Shown one piece after another: positions 6,208 through 13,713 of a DNA stretch of 20,144 bases (positions are counted from its first letter, which is position 1; each line of letters opens with the position of its first letter). The DNA lies in NCBI GenBank assembly GCA_050013615.1, contig JBEKEX010000021.1, forward strand, positions 1-20,144, read 5' to 3'. Source of the stretch: JBEKEX01 sp050013615 (GTDB lineage: Bacteria > Chloroflexota > Anaerolineae > Anaerolineales > Anaerolineaceae). The translations under genes were made by a program, and so were the position numbers. The notes beneath the pieces are model-generated. The model made no database searches. It was given only the letters and a program-made list of their open reading frames with translations, and was not told the DNA's origin.

Positions 6208-6235
6208 TTGACAAATCGAATTTCTCGTTTATAAT
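6208..6235 (+). promoter_or_regulatory. Sigma-70-type promoter of the PadR operon
   Basis: TTGACA (6208-6213) and TATAAT (6230-6235) are 16 bp apart. The start codon of the PadR gene is at 6274, and AAGGAAG lies just before it. Confidence 0.8.
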
Positions 6236-6253
6236 ATATAAAAATTTATATAT
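6234..6253. promoter_or_regulatory. Probable PadR operator
   Basis: ATATATAAA-AA-TTTATATAT is a dyad with two perfect 9-bp arms, starting inside the -10 box and extending over the transcription start. AT-rich dyads of this kind are usual for PadR repressors that control their own operon. A low-complexity TA stretch can form such dyads by chance, so confidence is moderate. Confidence 0.5.
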
Positions 6254-6273
6254 AATATTTATATAAGGAAGAT

Positions 6274-6831
6274 ATGTCTCTTGAATATTCCTTGCTTGGT
6301 TTCCTCAACTATGGGCCGATGACCGGATACGATCTCAAGAAGACACTCGATGAATCGACTCAATTTTTCTGGCACGCAGAACTCAGCCAGATCTACCCCG
6401 AACTGAAAATGCTGGAACAAAAGGGCTTGATCACTTCCAAAACGCTCCCGCAAGACGGGAGACCGGATAAGAAGGTTTATTCGATAACTCCCCAGGGAAG
6501 AGAGGAGCTTCTTGCCTGGTTATCCGATCCCATCGATGAAGTCCCGGAAATAAAAAATCAGGTATTGCTCAAGCTCTTCTTTTCGGGAATTCTCAAAAAA
6601 GAAGAGATCTGCTCGCAACTTCGATGTCAGCTTGAAATCCAGCGTGCGTTGTTGAAACGTTTTCAACAAGAAAGCGCCGCCCGGATCAAATCGGCTTCAA
6701 AAACCGATAGCATGGCAAATGCCGGCATGATGTGGGAGCTTGTCCGTCGCTATGGTGAAGCGCAGGCTGAGATGACCGTCCATTGGCTGGAAGAAACATT
6801 AAACACGGTCGAGAAAACAATGAAATCATGA
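6274..6831 (+). CDS. PadR-family transcriptional regulator
   Basis: A 185-residue PadR protein. The winged helix 'LEYSLLGFLNYGPMTGYDLKKTLDESTQFFWHAELSQIYPELKMLEQKGLI' carries the family hallmarks 'GPMTGYDL' and 'SQIYPEL...LE..GLI'. The wing 'RPDKKVYSITPQGREELLAWL' follows. Residues about 95-180 form the helical Vir_act_alpha_C dimerisation domain, so it is a long-form (subfamily 1) PadR. Such repressors release DNA on binding phenolic acids, drugs or other aromatic small molecules. The stop codon overlaps the ATG of the flavoprotein gene (ATGA), so the two proteins are translationally coupled. A strong promoter and an AT-rich dyad lie directly upstream, which suggests autorepression. Confidence 0.92.
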   Translation: MSLEYSLLGFLNYGPMTGYDLKKTLDESTQFFWHAELSQIYPELKMLEQKGLITSKTLPQDGRPDKKVYSITPQGREELLAWLSDPIDEVPEIKNQVLLKLFFSGILKKEEICSQLRCQLEIQRALLKRFQQESAARIKSASKTDSMANAGMMWELVRRYGEAQAEMTVHWLEETLNTVEKTMKS

Positions 6832-7670
6832 ACGAAAAATATACGGTTACGAAACCGAAGCTAAAAATCCTGGCCATCAACGGCAGTCACCATGGAGACC
6901 GCGGCTATACCCGTTTTCTTATCGACCTGATATTCGCAGGTGCCAAGGAAGCAGGCGGTGAGTGTGAGGCAATCACCCTGGCGAAATTGAAGTTGAATCG
7001 CTGCCTGGGGTGCGATACCTGCCAGAAAGAGGTTTCGATTCCGGTCGATCAACAATCCTTCTCGCCCCATTGTGTTTGGAACGGCAAAGATGATGGTCAA
7101 ACGATCTTTGAAAAGATGGCTGCGGCTGACCTTATCATCTATGCAACCCCCATCCACGTCTTCAGTATGACTGCCCTGATGAAAAATTTTTTCGATCGCT
7201 TCTACGCCATCGGAAAGTCAGATGACCTTCAGTTGTCTGATGCCGGGTTGATGTTCCATTTCATCGATCACCGTATCGTCTCGAAACCGTTCGTGGCGTT
7301 GATCTGCTGCAGCAACCTCGAAGCCGAAACATCTAAAAATGCAATCACTTATTTTCACTCGTTTTCCCGCTTCATGGATGCACCGTTGGTCGGAATGCTT
7401 GTCAGAAACGGATCTGCCCTGGTTGGAAAAGGCCGGGATACTCATGCTGAAGAACGTTTCCCGCGTATCCGGGATGTGTACGCAGCTTATCGTGAAGCTG
7501 GCCGCGATCTGGTGCACTTCAGTCATATCCGCAGGAATACCCGGCGCCGGGCTAACCAGGAGATCGTGCCAGTACCCATGTTCGACCTGTTGAAACGAAT
7601 TCCGCTCCGAAATGTCAAGTTGAAATTCATCGAACGAGCTCAAGACTTTGCAGAACGCCAAGGATTGTGA
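6828..7670 (+). CDS. NAD(P)H-dependent FMN-binding flavoprotein with CxxCxxC cluster
   Basis: A 280-residue flavodoxin-fold oxidoreductase (NADPH-dependent FMN reductase/iron-sulfur-flavoprotein-like). The FMN phosphate loop is 'LAINGSHHGDRGYTRFL' (residues 15-31), and the isoalloxazine region is 'IIYATPIHVFSMTALMKNFFDRF' (about 103-125). Between them Cys59, Cys62 and Cys65 form CxxCxxC, with a further Cys82. In iron-sulfur flavoproteins a CX2CX2CX4-7C motif holds a 4Fe-4S cluster. Here the last spacing is 16, so cluster binding is possible but not assured. The C-terminal 80 residues ('RRNTRRRANQEIVPVP' onward) are a basic extension. The start at 6828 overlaps the PadR stop by four bases. A PadR partner suggests reduction of a quinone, nitro or azo aromatic. 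Confidence 0.87.
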   Translation: MNEKYTVTKPKLKILAINGSHHGDRGYTRFLIDLIFAGAKEAGGECEAITLAKLKLNRCLGCDTCQKEVSIPVDQQSFSPHCVWNGKDDGQTIFEKMAAADLIIYATPIHVFSMTALMKNFFDRFYAIGKSDDLQLSDAGLMFHFIDHRIVSKPFVALICCSNLEAETSKNAITYFHSFSRFMDAPLVGMLVRNGSALVGKGRDTHAEERFPRIRDVYAAYREAGRDLVHFSHIRRNTRRRANQEIVPVPMFDLLKRIPLRNVKLKFIERAQDFAERQGL

Positions 7671-7699
7671 GCAAATTTCTATGAGAAAGAAGAAAAGAA

Positions 7700-8329
7700 A
7701 TGATGCAACCGAAAAATTCAACCCAAATTGGCGCCCAAATATTGGATTTCAGAACATCACTCCTCCGCTTTTTAATCGTCCTTTCGATTATTCTCTTGTT
7801 TGTCAAGATCTTCATCCCGCCCGGTCACGTTCAGTCATTCTCCGGCAGCCTTTTCGGTTGGCTCGTATTGGCAATTTTTGTTATCATGCCTCTCAGCCCA
7901 ATCATTTCGATTATTAAAACCATCGGCTACATTCTAACAGGTCGACTGCATTTTCCCAAAAACAGGGTTGGTGAAACTGTCGTCGATGAACAAGGAAAAA
8001 AGTTTACCGTTTTCAGGCAAGTAGTTGTCAACTCAATGAAGGGACAAGCCATTCAACCGGGAGTACTTCTCACCTTGCATTTCAAGGTTACCAATATGTC
8101 ACCCAAGGTGAATCAGTTCTATTCATTGCTGCCATTGCCGCTTTACATCGGCGATCACGGTTTTCGTTCCAAGCTGTTTACAATCCAGGGCGAGGATTGC
8201 CAATCGATTTACGAATGGGACACCGTTCAGGATGCTGAGAATTACATCCAGTCGATTGCATTGAAAAGTATTTTACTACGTTCGGTACCGGGCTCTTTCT
8301 CGTACAAGATCCAACCAATGCATGATTGA
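7700..8329 (+). CDS. Membrane-anchored protein with ABM-like C-terminal domain (unknown function)
   Basis: A 209-residue protein. Two hydrophobic helices (about 21-40 and 50-80) are followed by a soluble C-terminal domain of about 125 residues. 'FSLLPLPLYIGDHGFRSKLF'-like and 'IYEWDTVQDAENYIQSIALKSILLRSVPGSFSYKI' elements there resemble the end of a dimeric alpha-beta barrel. In these antibiotic-biosynthesis-monooxygenase-like domains a Trp-Asp/Glu turn precedes a helix ending in 'RS.PGS..Y.I'. This assignment is by eye. It lies 29 bp behind the flavoprotein gene and is probably the third gene of the PadR operon. The ribosome-binding site is weak (AAGAAAAGAA), and ATG 7700 or 7703 could start it. 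It may be a membrane-docked partner or co-reductase of the flavoprotein. Confidence 0.75.
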   Translation: MMQPKNSTQIGAQILDFRTSLLRFLIVLSIILLFVKIFIPPGHVQSFSGSLFGWLVLAIFVIMPLSPIISIIKTIGYILTGRLHFPKNRVGETVVDEQGKKFTVFRQVVVNSMKGQAIQPGVLLTLHFKVTNMSPKVNQFYSLLPLPLYIGDHGFRSKLFTIQGEDCQSIYEWDTVQDAENYIQSIALKSILLRSVPGSFSYKIQPMHD

Positions 8330-8470
8330 TCAGACCTGGTATGATGCTTCAACAAAGACGATTATTTATATAATTTCATCGTGTTATAGTATTAACCAAA
8401 AATATTCCCGTGCCTTCCCTAAATGAAAAACACAGTACTTATACCTTCAAGACGAATTCCAGCGCGATGT

Positions 8471-9280
8471 TTACTCCGGCAGGAGTGAACGCATTTGCGA
8501 ATAAATGATCTTGGCTGCGCGTTCTGGCATCAAACGGGTAAGAAAATCCATCATTTTTGCGTCCGAGCCAACCAGGATATGGAATTTATTTTTCTCTATA
8601 CCGTCCAGGATAATTTTGGCTGCACCTGCGGGCAAGGTCATTTTTATCTTCGATTGGTTTGCAGAAGATGCTGCCGTGCCCATATCAACACCCGAATTGA
8701 CCACAATATTGGTGGCAATGGCCCCCGGAAAGACCGCCGTCACATGCACATTTGTCGAAAGCAGCTCCGAATACAATCCTTCGGTGAATAATTTCACTGC
8801 CGCTTTGGACGCGCCATAAGCTGTTTGTCCGGGAACAGGCAGGAATCCGCCCATGCTGGAGGTGTTGACGATGTGCGCTTCGGGGCGTTTGAGCAGATGC
8901 GGCAAAAATGCCTTGGACATGTTCACCATGCCCCAAAAATTCACGCTGAAGACGCGTTCCATCTCCTTGAAATCCAGATCATTGATTTTGACGAAACGCT
9001 GAATGATGCCAGCATTATTGATGAGGCCATCCACGGCACCATGAGCTCCAATTACTGCCTCTGGAAACTTTAAGGCCGCGTCGCGGTCCGTGATATTCAA
9101 AATATGAATGGACAACCTGCTCTGACGCTCACCAGCCAGAGCGGCAGTTTCCTTCAAGGTGGCTTCGTTAATATCCACCGCGGCAACCTGCGCCCCTTTT
9201 TGCAGCAGCAGTAAGGTCAGTTCGCGTCCCATACCGCTTCCGCCACCTGTTACGACAATGGTTTTTCCTTGGACTTTCAT
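8471..9280 (-). CDS. Short-chain dehydrogenase/reductase (SDR)
   Basis: A 269-residue classical SDR. The glycine-rich cofactor motif TGGGSGMG lies at residues 11-18, and an acidic Asp36 at the end of beta-2 predicts NAD(H) preference. NNAG is at 88-91 and Asn114. The catalytic set is Ser142, Tyr155 and Lys159 ('NTSSMGGFLPVPGQTAYGASKAA'). The C-terminal part 'SELLSTNVHVTAVFPGAIATNI' is normal. It oxidises or reduces an alcohol/carbonyl substrate that cannot be specified. The ATG at 9280 is preceded by AAGGAGAT. The longer frame to 9316 lacks any such site. It is a single gene on the minus strand, convergent with the PadR operon. Confidence 0.92.
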   Translation of the reverse strand: MKVQGKTIVVTGGGSGMGRELTLLLLQKGAQVAAVDINEATLKETAALAGERQSRLSIHILNITDRDAALKFPEAVIGAHGAVDGLINNAGIIQRFVKINDLDFKEMERVFSVNFWGMVNMSKAFLPHLLKRPEAHIVNTSSMGGFLPVPGQTAYGASKAAVKLFTEGLYSELLSTNVHVTAVFPGAIATNIVVNSGVDMGTAASSANQSKIKMTLPAGAAKIILDGIEKNKFHILVGSDAKMMDFLTRLMPERAAKIIYSQMRSLLPE

Positions 9281-9321
9281 GATTATCTCCTTTTTTCCAT
9301 ATTCTAATTTCGACAATATAT

Positions 9322-9349
9322 ATCATATAACAAATATTTATTATTTCAA
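9322..9349 (-). promoter_or_regulatory. Promoter of the SDR gene
   Basis: On the minus strand, TTGAAA (9349-9344) and TATGAT (9327-9322) are 16 bp apart. The start codon lies about 40 bp beyond. Confidence 0.6.
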
Positions 9350-9506
9350 TAATCATTCTCCACGATTCGGAGAGGTCCTCTTCTTTCCAGTAAAGGACGT
9401 CACTTTATCGAAAATACCTCTTTGCCAAGGTACAAGCATTTCAATTGGGTAGAGTAGAATATGTAAAGATTATATTCTCATGACAAGACTATCAAGTTAA
9501 TAGAAT

Positions 9507-9710
9507 TATTCAGAAGTAAAGATGAACTCGATCTCATACACATCCGTGCGCAATTCCTTCCAGGCGGTCGGTTTATTGCAGACCGGTCAGATTAAAGTAG
9601 CTCCTTTGATCTCTCATCACCTACCCTTGAAAGAGCTGCCCCAAGCACTCGAAATGATCGAGAACCATGATCCGACAGTAAAAAAGGTGATCATGCTGCC
9701 CAATGGATGA
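9507..9710 (+). pseudogene. C-terminal remnant of a zinc-type alcohol dehydrogenase (MDR family)
   Basis: About 66 codons read 'EVKMNSISYTSVRNSFQAVG', 'LLQTGQIKVAPLISHHLPLK', 'ELPQALEMIENHDPTVKKVI' and 'MLPNG' before a TGA. This matches the last segment of medium-chain Zn alcohol/threonine/sorbitol dehydrogenases ('..SY......AL.LI..GKI.V.PLITH.FPLEE..EAFE......VIKV...P'). The catalytic GroES-like domain and the Rossmann glycine motif are absent. An in-frame TAG lies 9 bases upstream of the preserved part. The ATG at 9522 falls inside the homologous segment, with no good ribosome-binding site. It is therefore a truncated relic, not a 62-residue gene. It stands divergent to an intact SDR gene. 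Confidence 0.7.
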
Positions 9711-9777
9711 TCAAACAAAATCCCCCAAGCGAGACTCGCCAGCATTAGGTTGCTAGATTAATCCTAGATCAACCAAT

Positions 9778-9808
9778 AAAAACGCCAGAGAAATCTGGCG
9801 TTTTTATT
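9778..9808. terminator. Strong bidirectional terminator
   Basis: AAAAACGCCAGA (9778-9789) pairs perfectly over 12 bp with TCTGGCGTTTTT (9794-9805) across a GAAA tetraloop. T-runs occur on both strands. It ends the ferritin-VIT1 transcript (minus) and anything running from the dehydrogenase remnant (plus). Confidence 0.9.
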
Positions 9809-9856
9809 GTAGGCCCTTTTCCCGAAGGATGCATCAGCCCGGATTCAAAGTTTCCT

Positions 9857-11032
9857 TTACCCAACAATGGGACCAAACAACAATCCCAATCCATAAGTGA
9901 TCAATGCTTCACCCAGGCCGATGATGGTCATTTCGGCTCCACTGCGCCAGGGGCTCAGGCCTGTCACCACCGTCTTGGCGGCGCCGATCAGGAAGTGAGA
10001 CAAAGCGCTGATCACGAACGAGATGATAATGGCCGGATAACCTTTGGTGAAAAAGAAAGGGATGATCGGGATGAAGGCCCCCGTGGCCGTCGAAAGGGAA
10101 GCCGAGATGGCTGCTGCCCAAGGATTCTGGAAAGATTCTTCCGAAATCCCTAATTCTTCGTTGCCCAACGTCTTGAGAGCAGATTCCGGCTGGGCGATCA
10201 TGCGCACGGCGAGCATTTCGGCTTCATCCTTGGGAACACCTTTGAGTTGGTAGAACAAAGATAGCTCTTCTTGCTCCTCTTCAGGATGGGTCTGCACTTC
10301 TTCACGTTCCCGCCGCATCTCTGCCTCCTGCATTTCGCGCTCGGCCTTCGTCGCCAGGTAGGCACCCGATCCCATCGAAAGGGCCGAGGCCAGCATCCCC
10401 GCCAACCCGGCGATCAGCACGGCCGGGCCGCCGGCCGTGGCACCGGCCACGCCAGTGACGATCCCAAAGACCGAGCCTAACCCATCGTTGGCGCCGTAAA
10501 TTGCCTGGCCGATCCAACCGCCGCCATGCTTGTGCCAGCTCTCGCGATGCAGGATCGTATCCAACCTAGCCTGAGGTGTAGCGTTCGCCGTTGGCCCCGT
10601 CTCCATGGTATTAGCTTTGTTCATCGCGCCGCTATGAGTTTCCTCGTCGTGCAGCACAGCTTTGACTGCCGCCCGGTCTTGATCAGTAGGTGCAATCTCA
10701 GCCATATGCGCGTACATTTCGGTATCATCGTCTTCGCTGCTTTCGATCCGTTTCAAGGCATTATCGGTGCCGCTTTGCACCAACACCCAACGCCACAGCA
10801 ATTCACCCAGCGTTTCGCGCTCGGAGGGGACTTCAGCACCCAGTTCACGCAGACGTTTTGCCCAGCGTTCACCATGGCCATGTTCGGTCTCGGCCAGGCT
10901 AGACAAGACTTTTCGACGCGCTTCATTGGTTTCGCGATTGGCCAGATTCTGGTAAATGCGTTGGCTGGCGCGTTCCTTCCGTAAAGCTTCTTGCAAGCTT
11001 TTGATAAATCGAGTTTGATCATTGGATTGCAT
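9857..11032 (-). CDS. Ferritin-like/VIT1 fusion (MbfA-like iron/manganese exporter)
   Basis: A 391-residue fusion. Residues about 1-135 are a ferritin/rubrerythrin-like four-helix domain with diiron-type ligands: Glu20, Glu50-x-x-His53 ('ETEHGH'), Glu105, and Glu130-x-x-His133 ('HDEETH'). Residues about 155-391 are a VIT1/CCC1 membrane domain with 'GGWIGQAIYGANDGLGSVFGIVTGVAGA', a charged Glu-rich cytosolic helix ('ATKAEREMQEAEMRREREE'), and 'AIIISFVISALSHFLIGAAKTVVTG'. Proteins with this order (MbfA in rhizobia) export iron and protect against peroxide. The ATG at 11032 has GAAGGA 7 bases upstream. A TTG at 11053 is less likely. It lies 57 bp behind the stress-protein gene and ends at a strong terminator. 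A decayed copy of its 3' end lies at 5074-5236. Confidence 0.92.
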   Translation of the reverse strand: MQSNDQTRFIKSLQEALRKERASQRIYQNLANRETNEARRKVLSSLAETEHGHGERWAKRLRELGAEVPSERETLGELLWRWVLVQSGTDNALKRIESSEDDDTEMYAHMAEIAPTDQDRAAVKAVLHDEETHSGAMNKANTMETGPTANATPQARLDTILHRESWHKHGGGWIGQAIYGANDGLGSVFGIVTGVAGATAGGPAVLIAGLAGMLASALSMGSGAYLATKAEREMQEAEMRREREEVQTHPEEEQEELSLFYQLKGVPKDEAEMLAVRMIAQPESALKTLGNEELGISEESFQNPWAAAISASLSTATGAFIPIIPFFFTKGYPAIIISFVISALSHFLIGAAKTVVTGLSPWRSGAEMTIIGLGEALITYGLGLLFGPIVG

Positions 11033-11089
11033 AATTCTGTCCTTCAAGTTCAATCACGTTTCAAATACGATTGTCAGTGCTCAAAGAGA

Positions 11090-12004
11090 TTATTCTCTGT
11101 CTTCTCCGATGCCGTGCACCAGCATCACCGGCACGGGCGCCTTTGGAAGAAATCTGGGCGTCAGGCTGCCTTCCCAATGGGCGTCGATCACGTTATGCCC
11201 GTGTGTCGCCATCACCACCAGATCGATCCCTTCTGCTGAAATCGTTTCGATCAATTTCGACGAGATCTCGCCCCGCAATACTAAGCCCGTGGCTGAAACT
11301 CCCTGTTTCGAAAGCTCCTGCGATATTGAAAGCAGGTATTCTTCAGCTTGTTTGGCGCTGATATCAAGGGCTAATGTGGTCGTTCGAGGCGACACCCGAC
11401 TCGTAATGGCCTCCCTGACGGCAAGCGAATCCGAGTTAGGTATGACGGTCAACAGCCGAAGCTTTGCCTTGTATTTTTCCGCCAGATAGCTCGCAACCGG
11501 GATGGCCACTTCATGTACTTTCGAGCCGTCGAGAAGCAGCAGGATCTCACGGATCGGTTTCTTGCTCCAATCCGCAGCCGTATCAGGCCGAATGAACAGC
11601 ACCGGGATATTTCCCTGTCGGATCACCTGTTGCGCAATGGTGCCGGAAAACATGTCCCGCAATCCGCCGTTTCCGTGTGCACACAGGACGATAAGGTCGG
11701 TGTGCAGTTCCTCGGCATGATCCCGGATCGTTTGAGCCACGCCCACCTCTTGCACCTCATGAACATCCTGCAAAACGGATACCTTCGCTGAAGATATTTG
11801 CTTCGCCACCTGTTCCAAATAAGCTTTGGCTTCGGCAACTTCTCGCAGGTGATGCTGACCATGAATTTCATCGGGCGCAGCTTTTTCGACCACGTGAAAA
11901 AGAATGAGGGTGGCCTCAAGCTGTTCGGCCAATGCGCATGCAAACGGCAAAACTTTCTCTGCCAAGTTAGATCCATCCAAGGGAACCAATATACGTTTGA
12001 ACAC
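11090..12004 (-). CDS. Tandem universal stress protein (two UspA domains)
   Basis: A 304-residue cytosolic protein made of two UspA domains. The first (about 1-145) opens 'FKRILVPLDGSNLAEKVLPFA' and ends 'AHGNGGLRDMFSGTIAQQVI...VPVLFIRP'-like, with the G-x-G-x-x-(9)-G-T ATP-binding pattern. The second (about 152-300) opens 'IREILLLLDGSKVHEVAIPVA' and ends 'ATHGHNVIDAHWEGSLTPRFL', where the glycine pattern is degenerate. I chose GTG at 12004 because GAGGAG lies 8 bases upstream and the family starts exactly at this Phe-Lys-Arg. The ATG at 12049 would add an unrelated tail. It lies between the NRAMP transporter and the ferritin-VIT1 genes, all on one strand, so a role in metal or oxidative stress is likely (inference). 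Confidence 0.9.
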   Translation of the reverse strand: MFKRILVPLDGSNLAEKVLPFACALAEQLEATLILFHVVEKAAPDEIHGQHHLREVAEAKAYLEQVAKQISSAKVSVLQDVHEVQEVGVAQTIRDHAEELHTDLIVLCAHGNGGLRDMFSGTIAQQVIRQGNIPVLFIRPDTAADWSKKPIREILLLLDGSKVHEVAIPVASYLAEKYKAKLRLLTVIPNSDSLAVREAITSRVSPRTTTLALDISAKQAEEYLLSISQELSKQGVSATGLVLRGEISSKLIETISAEGIDLVVMATHGHNVIDAHWEGSLTPRFLPKAPVPVMLVHGIGEDRE

Positions 12005-12240
12005 GGCTAATCTCCTCTCAAAAAACCATGATGAGCAAGGAACGATCATTTTCCATAGCCTGGATTCCCTTCACATCGAATACAGAGACTAGAGAAATGA
12101 TCCGGTTGTGGATACTTATACATGGGTTTCCAGTTCTTTATCATTTTTTACCTACCCTTCGTCAATAATTATACCCAGCATGTCCCACGGGCCATTTCGT
12201 TCCAGTTCGATCTCTTTTCCTGTCAAAGAGCGCTCCAGGA

Positions 12241-13605
12241 TCAAACCGGAAAAATGGTTGTGCCGATGAGATAGACATTCAGGACAGCAATTACAATTGC
12301 GATCGTCCATGCCAACACCTTCAACCAGATCGGGTTGACAAATTCACCCATGATCTTCTTGTCACTGGTGAACATCACCAGCGGGATGACCGCAAAAGAG
12401 AGTTGTATGGAAAGGACAACCTGTGACAAGACCAACAGCGAGGTTGCACTCCCTTCACCATCAATCCAGATCACCAAAATTGCCGGTACAATTGCCACCG
12501 CGCGTGTGATCAACCGCCTTACCCAAGGCTTGATCCGAATGTTCAAGAAGCCTTCCATCACAATCTGTCCTGACAAGGTGCCGGTCAACGTGGAGTTTTG
12601 ACCCGAAGCAAGCAGTGCAACGGCAAAGAGGATGCTGGCCAACCCGGTCCCCAGCAGAGGCGACAATAATTTATAAGCATCCTGGATCTCGGCCACATGC
12701 TGGTAACCCGTGGTATGAAAAGTGGCGCTCGAGAGGATCAGGATTGCCGCGTTGATGAATAATGCGCCCATCAATGCGCTCGTCGAATCAATCGTACCGA
12801 AGCGGATTGCCTGGCGCTTGCCGTCAGACGTCAGGTCGAACTTGCGCGTCTGGATAATGGACGAATGCAGGTACAAATTGTGGGGCATTACGGTCGCCCC
12901 TAAAATACCAATCGCAATGTAAAGCATGGCCGGGTTGGTAATGATTTCTGCCTTTGGGACAAAGAACCCGTTCAACACGCCGGCCCATTCCGGTTTGGCA
13001 AAGACCAGCTCTGCCACAAAACAAAGCGTGATGACTGCAATGAGGGATCCGACGATCGCTTCGATGTAACGGAACCCTTTCGAGTTCAGGAACAATACCA
13101 GAAAAACATCCAATGCCGTGATCAAGACGCCGATGATAAGCGGTAAGCCAAACAACAATTGTATGGCCACGGCTGAACCAATCACTTCTGCCAAATCGGT
13201 GGCGCTGATGGCAATTTCAGCCAGGATCCACAAGCCAACGGCAACCGGTTTGCCAAAATTATCCCGGCAAGCCTGCGCCAGATCGCGACCGGTGACCACC
13301 CCCAGCTTGAGAGACAATGCCTGCAAAATGATTGCGATGATGTTCGAGAGCGTGATGACGACCAGGAGGGTATATCCGAATTGCGCACCGCCTGCCAGGT
13401 CCGTTGCCCAGTTGCCGGGATCCATATAACCGACCGCAACCAAAAGGCCGGGCCCTGTGAAAGCCAAAAGCGTACGCAGGAATGAGCCCCCATGCGGCAC
13501 ATTGATTGAGCGATGTGCTTCTGCAAGACTGTAGGCATGTTGATCGGAGGTTGGACTTTCCGGCGCAACCGCTGGCGAGTTTTCGCGTGCTTTCTTTTTA
13601 TCCAT
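12241..13605 (-). CDS. mntH: NRAMP-family Mn2+/Fe2+ transporter (MntH-like)
   Basis: A 454-residue proton-coupled divalent-metal importer. The metal-binding helix-1 motif DPGNW is in 'AVGYMDPGNWATDLAGGAQFGY'. The helix-6 motif is 'GATVMPHNLYLHSSIIQTR'. Helix-3 'ISATDLAEVIGSAVAIQLLFGLP' and 'ASGQNSTLTGTLSGQIVMEGFL' are also canonical. There are about 11 membrane helices after an unusually long (about 45 residues) hydrophilic N-terminus. Met rather than Ala in the helix-6 motif supports selectivity for transition metals over Mg. The ATG at 13605 is preceded by GGGAGGG. The gene lies 108 bp behind the DtxR/MntR-like regulator gene. One half-site (ATTTAGG, 13619-13625) of that regulator's operator sits just before its ribosome-binding site. 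Confidence 0.93.
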   Translation of the reverse strand: MDKKKARENSPAVAPESPTSDQHAYSLAEAHRSINVPHGGSFLRTLLAFTGPGLLVAVGYMDPGNWATDLAGGAQFGYTLLVVITLSNIIAIILQALSLKLGVVTGRDLAQACRDNFGKPVAVGLWILAEIAISATDLAEVIGSAVAIQLLFGLPLIIGVLITALDVFLVLFLNSKGFRYIEAIVGSLIAVITLCFVAELVFAKPEWAGVLNGFFVPKAEIITNPAMLYIAIGILGATVMPHNLYLHSSIIQTRKFDLTSDGKRQAIRFGTIDSTSALMGALFINAAILILSSATFHTTGYQHVAEIQDAYKLLSPLLGTGLASILFAVALLASGQNSTLTGTLSGQIVMEGFLNIRIKPWVRRLITRAVAIVPAILVIWIDGEGSATSLLVLSQVVLSIQLSFAVIPLVMFTSDKKIMGEFVNPIWLKVLAWTIAIVIAVLNVYLIGTTIFPV

Positions 13606-13618
13606 GGCATCCCTCCCC

Positions 13619-13625
13619 CCTAAAT
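13619..13625 (-). promoter_or_regulatory. Single half-site of the DtxR-type operator before mntH
   Basis: ATTTAGG on the minus strand equals one arm of the palindromes in front of the regulator gene. It overlaps the mntH ribosome-binding region. A 7-base match alone is weak evidence. Confidence 0.3.
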
Positions 13626-13713
13626 CTGTTTTCTGCCCTATATTGTAAATTCTTCATTGTTTTTTCCTTTTCCCGATTCCGTCAAGGCATTTTTAACAAT
13701 AGCACTAACGTTT

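Noticed and set aside
8363..8378. AT-rich near-palindrome ATTATTTATATAATTT between convergent genes, similar to the PadR operator region
   Set aside because: It is low-complexity sequence at a place with no promoter. The likeness to 6254-6266 is only about ten A/T bases.
9522..9710. A 62-residue gene starting at the ATG in the ADH-like segment
   Set aside because: The ADH similarity begins upstream of that ATG and there is no ribosome-binding site, so a relic is the better reading.
11022..11489. 155-codon plus-strand frame over the universal stress protein gene
   Set aside because: It is antisense to a clear tandem UspA gene and has no family features.
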